Below are positions 33,638 to 38,966 of a DNA stretch of 38,966 nucleotides, one piece after another. Numbering within the stretch: position 1 is the first letter of the stretch; every line of letters starts with the position of its first letter. The notes below the pieces were generated by a model. It ran no database searches, was not told where the DNA came from, and worked only from the letters and a program-made list of their open reading frames with translations. This stretch comes from Planctomycetia bacterium (lineage in GTDB: Bacteria > Planctomycetota > Planctomycetia > Pirellulales > UBA1268), in assembly GCA_009924545.1 (NCBI GenBank), contig RFRL01000008.1:1-38966 (forward strand). Direction: 5' to 3'. Both the position numbers and the translations under genes were made by a program.

Positions 33638-34423
33638 ATGCACGGATTGATCTTCTTCTATCTGCGGAAGTTCCTCGCGGTCGCCGCCCCCGGGACGGTG
33701 TTCGACGGCGCGGCGCCCTCCGAAGGGAGCTCGACGTCGGTCGTCGCGAGAACCTCGCGCTACCTGCCCACCGGCGTCTATCCCGACGCCGATGCCGTGG
33801 CGCAGCTCCAGGAGGCCAGCCAGGCCACGGGCGCCCCCCTCGACGACATCGTGGAACGGTTCGGCGAGTTCCTCGCCCCGCACCTCCTCAAGGTGGCCCG
33901 CGCGGAGATCGATCCCGCCTGGACGCTCCTCGATCTCGTCGAGCACACCGAGTCCATCATCCACGCCATGGTCCGGATCAAGAATCCCGGCGCCACGCCG
34001 CCGGTCCTCGAGACCCTGCGCGTCCACGATCGGGAAATGCAGCTCATCTACCGCTCGCCGCGGCGGCTATGCCGGCTCGCGGCCGGCCTGATCCGCGGGA
34101 TGGCGGGGGGGCTCGGCGAGACGGTCGAGATCGAGGAGACCTCCTGCCTCCACAACGGCGATCCGTTCTGCACGTTCGTGATCCGCGTCCCCATGGAGAA
34201 GACGCACCGCGACCGAGGCGACGGGGACACCGTGATGTGTTCGCCCGACGACATGGGCTCCGGTGACGCCGTCGACGTCATCGTCCGCGGCGACGCCACC
34301 GCTCCGCCGATGCCCCACTCGATCGGCGACCACCGCGTCGTCCGGCTCCTCGGCAGCGGCGGGATGGGACGGGTGTGGCTGCGCACGACGACCGCCTCGA
34401 CCGCGACGTGGCGATCAAGGTGA
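33638..34423 (+). CDS. Heme-NO-binding (H-NOX-like) N-terminal part of a sensor kinase, frame-broken
   Basis: Part of a predicted 500-residue protein spanning 33638-35139. Residues 1-185 resemble a heme-NO-binding domain: MHGLIFFYLRKFLAVAAPGT, YPDADAVAQLQEASQATGAP. The likely proximal histidine is His109 (ESIIHAMVRIKNPGATPP), Pro121 is conserved, and Tyr138-x-Ser140-x-Arg142 (LIYRSPRRL) is the signature propionate-binding motif. CLHNGDPFCTFVI follows. A linker leads to the kinase glycine loop GSGGMGRVW at about 34373-34378. Then the frame is wrong (LRTTTASTATW...), and AHDDRLDRDVAIKVM continues in the next frame from 34381, as if one base (for example G of CTGGCG) were missing at 34380/34381. 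It would be a soluble gas- or heme-sensing kinase. Confidence 0.75.
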   Translation: MHGLIFFYLRKFLAVAAPGTVFDGAAPSEGSSTSVVARTSRYLPTGVYPDADAVAQLQEASQATGAPLDDIVERFGEFLAPHLLKVARAEIDPAWTLLDLVEHTESIIHAMVRIKNPGATPPVLETLRVHDREMQLIYRSPRRLCRLAAGLIRGMAGGLGETVEIEETSCLHNGDPFCTFVIRVPMEKTHRDRGDGDTVMCSPDDMGSGDAVDVIVRGDATAPPMPHSIGDHRVVRLLGSGGMGRVWLRTTTASTATWRSR

Positions 34424-35139
34424 TGCTCCCCGAGACGGCCGCCAACGCGGCGAGCCGGGAGCGCTTCCTGCGCGAGAGCCGGGCGGTCGCCCAGATCGAC
34501 CATCCCCACGTCGTCCCGATCCATGACGTGGGGATCGACGGGGGCCTGCCGTACCTCGTCATGCCGTACCTCGACGGCGGGTCGCTCGCCGACCGGCTCT
34601 CCGCGGATGGCCGTCTGCCGTGCGACGAGGCCCTGCGCCTCGCCGGCGAGATCGCCGCCGGCCTCGGCGCCGCCCATGCCCGCGGACTCGTCCACCGCGA
34701 CGTCAAGCCGGACAACGTGTTCCTCGTCGGCCCGGGCCGGCACGCCCGACTCATCGACTTCGGGCTGGCGCGAGACACCCTCGAGTCCGGGTCGAACCTG
34801 ACCCTGGCCGGCTCGATCCTCGGAACGCCGGCGTACATGGCGCCGGAGTGGATCGTCGACGGGACCGTCGACCGCCGCTGCGACCTCTTCGGCCTCGGGG
34901 TCATGCTCTACAAGATGCTCTCCGGCCGCGTCCCCTTCGAGGGGCGCACGGTCGCGGCGGTGCTCACCGCAATCGCCAACGGCAATCCCGTGCCGCTCAC
35001 GGCGCTGGCGCCCGACGTGCCGGCGGAGGTGGCGGCGTTCGTGATGCGCCTCATCGCCCACGCTCCGGACGACCGACCGGCCGACGCCGACACGGTGGTG
35101 CGCACGATCGCGTCGCTGCGGTCGGCGCTCGGACGCTGA
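34375..35139 (+). CDS. Ser/Thr kinase part of the heme-sensor kinase
   Basis: C-terminal kinase of the protein begun at 33638. True homology starts at 34381 (AHDDRLDRDVAIKVM, with the catalytic lysine), and the ATG at 34375 is not a convincing start because it removes the glycine loop. Motifs: VHRDVKPDNVFLVG, LIDFGLARDT, GTPAYMAPEWIVDGTV, DLFGLGVMLYKMLSGRVPF, DDRPADADTVVRTI. The C-terminus ends shortly after the kinase domain with no membrane segment, unlike the kinase at 31508. The stop codon is followed by a strong hairpin and then a convergent amidohydrolase gene. Confidence 0.85.
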   Translation: MAAHDDRLDRDVAIKVMLPETAANAASRERFLRESRAVAQIDHPHVVPIHDVGIDGGLPYLVMPYLDGGSLADRLSADGRLPCDEALRLAGEIAAGLGAAHARGLVHRDVKPDNVFLVGPGRHARLIDFGLARDTLESGSNLTLAGSILGTPAYMAPEWIVDGTVDRRCDLFGLGVMLYKMLSGRVPFEGRTVAAVLTAIANGNPVPLTALAPDVPAEVAAFVMRLIAHAPDDRPADADTVVRTIASLRSALGR

Positions 35140-35149
35140 AAACGGCTCC

Positions 35150-35173
35150 CGGCACCTCATCCATGAGGTGCCG
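35150..35173. terminator. Stem-loop between convergent genes
   Basis: Perfect 10-bp stem CGGCACCTCA (35150-35159) / TGAGGTGCCG (35164-35173) with a four-base loop TCCA. It sits in the 56-base gap between the convergent heme-kinase and amidohydrolase genes. Its symmetry and location fit a bidirectional terminator, although the flanking T-runs are short. Confidence 0.65.
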
Positions 35174-35195
35174 CAGGCTGTTTGTCCACGGCCTG

Positions 35196-36378
35196 CTACA
35201 CCACTCCGCCCGGCGCCGCCGGCCAAGCCCCCGACCGCGCGAGCCTCCCAGCCTTGACGGCTCCGCCCTGCATCACGGCGATGAACCTGCGGCGGTCCTG
35301 GAGGAGGGCGATGTCGGTGAGCGGGTCGCCATCGACGACGAGGATATCGGCGAGTTTGCCGGGCTCGATCGTCCCCAGGTCATCGCCGCGGCCCATGATC
35401 CCGGCCCCGGTCTTCGTGGCGCACACGAGGACCTCCTCGGGGGTCAGGCCGACATCCTTCACGAAAAACTCGAGCTCCCGGGCGTAGTCGCCGTGGGGAT
35501 TCCAGGCAAATCCGTAGTCGCCCCCCATCCCCAGCCGGCCGCCGGCACGGAGGATTCGGCGGGCGCTCTCGGCGCCACCCTCGAGCGTCTCCTGATGGCC
35601 GTCGATGACGCGCTGCGTGAGGCCGAACTCCTTGCCCCGCTCGACGCTCACCTTCTCGAAGTAGAGCGCCGGCACGCAAGGAACGTCGCGGGCGAGAAGG
35701 AGCTCCAGCCCCTCGTCGTCGATGAACGTGCCGTGCTCGATGCAGTCGTAGCCCGCCTTCAGGGCGTTGGTGATCCCGGCGGTGGCACGGCAGTGACCGG
35801 TGACCTTGAGACCGTGGTTGTGAGCGGTGGCGACCACGGCGCGCATCTCGTCGAAGGTCATGCACAGGGTGTGGTGGTCGTTGACGTCCGGGGCGGCGGC
35901 GTCGCCGGTGGGGTAGGTCTTCACCCACTCGACGCCGTCCTTGACCAGCTTCCGCACGGCGGCCCGGGCCTCATCGGGGCCGTTGACGAGGAGGACGAGC
36001 CCCTCCATCCCGATCCGGCGGAAGTCGGGATTCCAGTCCATCAATCCGCCGACGCCGCAGATCTCCCGTCCGCTGGCGGAGAGGCGCGGGCCCGTGGCCA
36101 CCCCGCTCTCGATCGCCTTCTTGAGCCAGACGTCGATGTTGAACAGGCTCCCGCCGCTCCGCGCGGCGGTGTAGCCGCACTCGAGCGCGAGCCTGGCGTT
36201 GGCTGCCGCGAGGAGCGTGACGTACTCCACCGGATACTTGATGTCGAGGTCCTCGAGCGCTGCGACGTCGAAGTAGGTGGGGTGGAAGTGGGCCTCCACG
36301 AGCCCCGGCAGGATCGTCCCGCCGCCGGCGTCGACGCGCCGCACGTCCGACGCCTGTGGCGGGAGGTCGCGCGCCGCC
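35196..36378 (-). CDS. Amidohydrolase, main catalytic part
   Basis: Main part of a predicted 431-residue metal-dependent amidohydrolase (spanning 35196-36490). Residues as read begin VDAGGGTILPGLVEAHFHPT, where HFH is the HxH metal motif after a PG(L/F)-type strand. Then ALECGYTAARSGGSLFNIDV, AHNHGLKVTGHCRATAGITN (metal histidines), GYDCIEHGTFIDDEGLELLL, AGGRLGMGGDYGFAWNPHGD with the active-site aspartate region, and the closing strand LGTIEPGKLADILVVDGDPL. The family includes imidazolonepropionase-, prolidase- and organophosphate-hydrolase-like enzymes; substrate unknown. The N-terminal part is in another frame (36041..36490). Confidence 0.85.
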
Positions 36379-36490
36379 CCGAGATCCGCCCGTCGGTGAC
36401 GATCACCGCCGCATCGGCCAGCGTCCCCGTGCCGGTGCCGTCGAAGAGCCGGCCACCGCCGATGACCGTCGTCCCCGGTTCGGTTCGCAT
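36041..36490 (-). CDS. N-terminal fragment of the amidohydrolase, frame-broken
   Basis: ATG 36490 begins MRTEPGTTVIGGGRLFDGTG and TGTLADAAVIVTDGRIS, the typical first beta-strands of an amidohydrolase composite domain (LFDGTG, AVIVxDGRI). After GRISG (about 36377-36380, a run of four C on the plus strand) this frame becomes arginine-rich and is meaningless until 36041. The other frame supplies AARDLPPQASDVRRVDAGGG. One missing base in that run restores the gene. Confidence 0.7.
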   Translation of the reverse strand: MRTEPGTTVIGGGRLFDGTGTGTLADAAVIVTDGRISGRRATSRHRRRTCGASTPAAGRSCRGSWRPTSTPPTSTSQRSRTSTSSIRWSTSRSSRQPTPGSRSSAATPPRGAAGACSTSTSGSRRRSRAGWPRARASPPADGRSAASAD

Positions 36491-36535
36491 CGCCCCCTCC
36501 GTCGTTCTGCCGTCGCGTCGATCGGCGGTGCGAGC

Positions 36536-37435
36536 CTACGACGCCCCCCGCCCCCCGACAACCGTCGAGAGGAGAAACGGGATCACGTACCGCGGCAGGA
36601 TTTCGGGAGCCTCGGCGAGGATGTTGTGTCCCGCGTGCCCCCAGGGCGATCCGGCGGAGAAGTCGACGACCGTGGGGTCGGCGAGCACCCCGACGAGCGC
36701 CGTGGCGTCGGCGTCGACGAGCATTCCCCCGAGGGCCGGGTCGGCCCGCAGGAGGAGCACCGGGCAGGCGACCGACCGTGCCGTGCCGAGCCAATCGACG
36801 CCCTCCAGCCATCGTCCCGCCAGGAGCGGATCGATCACCGCCGGATCGAGCGACTTCAGGCAGGCGGCCGTGAGCCGGATCCCTGCGGCGTCGCGGATGT
36901 CGCCGAAGCGGCGCCGCGCCCCCCCGCGCGGGCTCTCGAGCGGGGCGTCGGCGAGGAGGCGCGCCAATTGCCCGACCGGCAACCCGCTGCCGGCGTGGCG
37001 GCGGTAGAGATCGAACACCGCCGCGTAATCCCCCGTCGCGACCGTCGCCAGGAAGGAGGGCCCCGGCGGATCTTCGACCACCACCGCCGCGACGTTCGCC
37101 GGCAGGGCCGCCGCGGTCGCCAGCGCCACCAAGGCACCGAGCGAGTGGCCGTAGAGGACGAGAGGCCCGTCGAGGCGCGCCGCGACGTGTGCCGCGTCGG
37201 CGGCGTAGTCGCGGACCAGATAGCTCCCAGCCCGGTCCGAGGCCCCGTGGCCACGATGGTCGAGGGCGTGGACACGGAAATGGGGGACGAGTGCCGGCAC
37301 CGCCGGGGCGAATGAGCAGCCACGCCGCGACACGCCGTGGAGGAGGAGGATCTGCGGGGTGGAGGGGTCGCCTCCGGCCCATGTCTCGAGCGCCAGCGAG
37401 CCGCCCGCCCCCGCCACTCGCTGGACGGCGCTCAT
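36536..37435 (-). CDS. Alpha/beta hydrolase
   Basis: Predicted 299-residue soluble protein. The HG motif of the oxyanion region is ILLLHGVSRRG, the HRGHGASD block follows, and the nucleophile elbow is LYGHSLGALVALA (Ser in GHSLGA). The likely acid lies in LLLRADPALGG and the catalytic histidine in WGHAGHNIL. The family is broad (esterases, haloperoxidase-like, epoxide hydrolase-like), so the substrate cannot be given. ATG 37435 overlaps the stop of a small upstream ORF (ATGA). It lies 45 bases upstream of the amidohydrolase start and may be transcribed with it. Confidence 0.88.
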   Translation of the reverse strand: MSAVQRVAGAGGSLALETWAGGDPSTPQILLLHGVSRRGCSFAPAVPALVPHFRVHALDHRGHGASDRAGSYLVRDYAADAAHVAARLDGPLVLYGHSLGALVALATAAALPANVAAVVVEDPPGPSFLATVATGDYAAVFDLYRRHAGSGLPVGQLARLLADAPLESPRGGARRRFGDIRDAAGIRLTAACLKSLDPAVIDPLLAGRWLEGVDWLGTARSVACPVLLLRADPALGGMLVDADATALVGVLADPTVVDFSAGSPWGHAGHNILAEAPEILPRYVIPFLLSTVVGGRGAS

Positions 37436-37644
37436 GCAATCACGGCCAGCGCAGCGGGCTCGGGCGAGCGTATCGACCAGCCGCGGATTTTCTTTCGGTG
37501 GCCGTCGCCGGAGTGCTGGCAAACGGAGTGCACGCCCACGTACCAGTTGCCGTCCTCGGTGGACACCGCAGTGGTGTCATGGAGGAGAAACGAGCGGATG
37601 GACTCGAGTTCCTCGCGCGTGGTCAACGTGTCGAGGACCGGCAT
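37432..37644 (-). CDS. Small hypothetical protein overlapping the hydrolase start
   Basis: Predicted 70 residues from ATG 37644 (a longer start at 37674 exists), with the chain MPVLDTLTTREELESIRSFL and WYVGVHSVCQHSGDGHRKKI. The stop overlaps the hydrolase ATG by four bases (ATGA), which suggests translational coupling and gives weak support to a real gene. No family is recognised. Confidence 0.35.
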   Translation of the reverse strand: MPVLDTLTTREELESIRSFLLHDTTAVSTEDGNWYVGVHSVCQHSGDGHRKKIRGWSIRSPEPAALAVIA

Positions 37645-37674
37645 GGCAGCGGCTCCCGGGGGCGGCAGGCGCAC

Positions 37675-38161
37675 AATCTACGCCCCGCGCTCTCCGCCGC
37701 CAAACGCCCGGCGGCACCGCGATCCCCGGATACCGGAACGAACTGCGTTCCCGACACGCCCAGGGTGGCACGCCACGCTGGCGAACGTGGCGATGGCCTT
37801 TTCCGTGTCGCACGACAGTCGACGTTTCATCGTGCCCAGATGAGTGCCCCCGGATACCACCGCGTCTTCGACAGCGAGCCCGGCATGCGCCGCACCGTCG
37901 GCACGCTTCTACGGGATTCCCCCGGCCCCGCTGCGTGGCCCGCGTGGCGAAGTTGTCCGGGCACTGGCGGCCGTACCGGAATTTCGACTGCCGCTGCCTG
38001 TGGTGCTGGCTCGACGCCGCCGCGAAGGGGGTAGGCGGGCGCGGCCCCCTCGTCCCGCGGGCGCGCCCGGGTATCCTGCCGTGCCGTACCATGTGCGGGC
38101 CGGCCGCAACCGCCTCCGGGCCGGGCGTGGTGCGTCGCGGTTCGCGGTCGACGAGGGTTCG
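37675..38161. other. Mostly uncharacterised stretch before yqgE
   Basis: About 490 bases without a convincing plus-strand gene. A minus-strand ORF at 37678-37860 (containing MKRRLSCDTEKAIATFASVA) ends just before the small ORF at 37644/37674 and might be a short gene, but no family is recognised. A 7-bp inverted repeat CGCCACG (37771-37777) / CGTGGCG (37786-37792) is present. Confidence 0.25.
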
Positions 38162-38713
38162 ATGGGCGCGCTCTCCGGAAAACTCCTGGTCGCCTCCCCC
38201 GACCTGACCGACCCCAACTTCGCCCGGACCGTGATCCTCGTCGTCGAGCACGGGCTGGGCGGGGCGCTAGGGCTCGTCCTCAACCGCGCCGGTCCGGTGC
38301 GGCTCGAGGCCATCTGGGATGAAACGGCAGACGGGCCGTGCCCGGCGGGGATCCAGGCGATGGCGGGCGGCCCACTCGCGGGGCCGCTGATGGTGGTCCA
38401 TGGCCCGGCCGCCGACGCCCAGCGCGAGATCGTCGCGGACGTGGCGTTCTCCATGGGTCCCGATCGGTTGGTCGCGCTGGTGGCCGAGGGGTGCCGGCCG
38501 GTGCGCGTGTTCGTCGGCTACGCGGGCTGGGGCGGAGATCAGCTCGAGGACGAGTTACGTGCCGGTGCCTGGACCGTCACCACGGCCACCGCCGACTTCG
38601 TGTTCGCCGATCCCGACACGCTGTGGCACCGCGTCACGAGGCACGTGGCCGACACGCGCCTCGCAGCGGCGCTCCGCATCCGGCACGTCCCCGCGGAGCC
38701 TTGGCATAATTAG
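38162..38713 (+). CDS. YqgE/AlgH family protein (DUF179)
   Basis: Predicted 183-residue protein with the family opening SGKLLVASPDLTDPNFARTV, then VILVVEHGLGGALGLVLNRA and a centre MAGGPLAGPLMVVHG. VRVFVGYAGWGGDQLEDELR and AGAWTVTTATADFVFAD complete the conserved DUF179 pattern (G.aGW...QLe.El..g.W). The fold is known from structures, but the molecular role of the family is not settled. ATG 38162 is chosen because the conserved SGKLLVASP follows at once. Confidence 0.9.
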   Translation: MGALSGKLLVASPDLTDPNFARTVILVVEHGLGGALGLVLNRAGPVRLEAIWDETADGPCPAGIQAMAGGPLAGPLMVVHGPAADAQREIVADVAFSMGPDRLVALVAEGCRPVRVFVGYAGWGGDQLEDELRAGAWTVTTATADFVFADPDTLWHRVTRHVADTRLAAALRIRHVPAEPWHN

Positions 38714-38726
38714 GTGGGTTGGCCGC

Positions 38727-38752
38727 GGAAAAAGTCCTCCGGACGTTTTTCC
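38727..38752 (+). terminator. Hairpin downstream of yqgE
   Basis: GGAAAAAGTCC (38727-38737) pairs with GGACGTTTTTCC (38741-38752), one bulged G, around TCC. The second arm ends in a T5 run, so it fits an intrinsic terminator 14 bases after the stop codon. The remaining bases to 38895 show nothing recognisable. Confidence 0.55.
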
Positions 38753-38895
38753 ATGGGCGAAAACCTCCGGCGAGTGGCGGCGGAAGACTGCGGGCTTGGG
38801 GCGAAGCGCCAGCGGCTTGTCGGGGCAGGGCAGGGTCGATTCTGATCATGCCGACCGGACCAGGCCCCCGGTCGCCCACTTTTCCGGAACCGCCC

Positions 38896-38966
38896 ATGCG
38901 CACGAGCCTCGCCGTGGTCTCCCTCGCCCTCGCCCTGCTGGTCGCGGCGCGGCCGGCGCCGGCCGC
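38896..38966 (+). CDS. Start of an exported protein, cut by the window end
   Basis: Only 23 codons are visible. ATG 38896 opens a classical signal peptide, MRTSLAVVSLALALLVAARP followed by APAA, that continues past the window edge. The mature product is not visible. Confidence 0.6.
   Translation, partial: MRTSLAVVSLALALLVAARPAPA

Noticed and set aside
1-38966. CRISPR arrays, IS elements with terminal repeats, rRNA genes, replication origin
   Set aside because: None was seen. There are no regularly spaced repeats, transposase genes or rRNA signatures apart from the integrase remnant.

Overview
The window is GC-rich and densely coding. Its gene content points to a planctomycete, probably of the Pirellulales type. 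The evidence is a DUF3467 protein, Hanks-type kinases with planctomycete N-termini, an extracellular subtilase with an LEPR-like N-terminal motif, a beta-barrel/beta-helix surface protein, a PqqD-M50-HlyD membrane protein, and a remnant of an integrase type common in that order. The lineage is inferred from gene content; no rRNA is present. Most genes lack a clear Shine-Dalgarno site, but several (fliQ, the TPR protein at 10905, the HlyD adaptor at 16878, the subtilase at 23774) have a good one.

Layout. 1-1173: the end of an esterase-like gene and a small HATPase-like gene. 1259-6160: a compact flagellar export-gate operon, fliF-fliO-fliP-fliQ-fliR-flhB. FlhB ends before its NPTH autocleavage domain and FliF has a short C-terminal tail. 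6139-8018 (minus): sulfotransferase and thioredoxin-like lipoprotein. 8155-12317: a TPR lipoprotein, an ABC-2 permease (minus) and an exported TPR protein. 12405-14438: a small predicted lipoprotein, a polytopic membrane protein and DUF3467. 14739-20224: a three-component membrane cassette (GAF-HlyD protein, HlyD adaptor, PqqD-M50-HlyD protein). 20251-21126: MOSC protein. 21136-23465 (minus): beta-barrel plus beta-helix surface protein. 23774-25705: subtilase. 25744-27811 (minus): chemoreceptor. 28151-29967: HAD phosphatase and threonine dehydratase, overlapping by 4 bp. 30284-32683: trypsin-like protease and a membrane Ser/Thr kinase. 32987-33110: tRNA-Glu with promoter and terminator, followed by an integrase remnant. 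33638-35139: heme-NO-binding domain fused to a Ser/Thr kinase. 35196-37435 (minus): amidohydrolase and alpha/beta hydrolase. 38162-38713: YqgE/AlgH. 38896-end: the start of an exported protein.

Two things stand out. First, five genes are broken by six frame changes: GAF-HlyD twice, and the barrel/helix protein, chemoreceptor, heme-kinase and amidohydrolase once each. Each is restored by adding one base, or removing one in the chemoreceptor. The even spread across unrelated genes suggests consensus errors in the assembly rather than decay, so these proteins are probably intact in the organism. Second, the strongest candidates for little-described biology are the PqqD-M50-HlyD / HlyD / GAF-HlyD cassette, the heme-NO-sensor kinase fusion, and the export gate whose FlhB lacks its switch domain.
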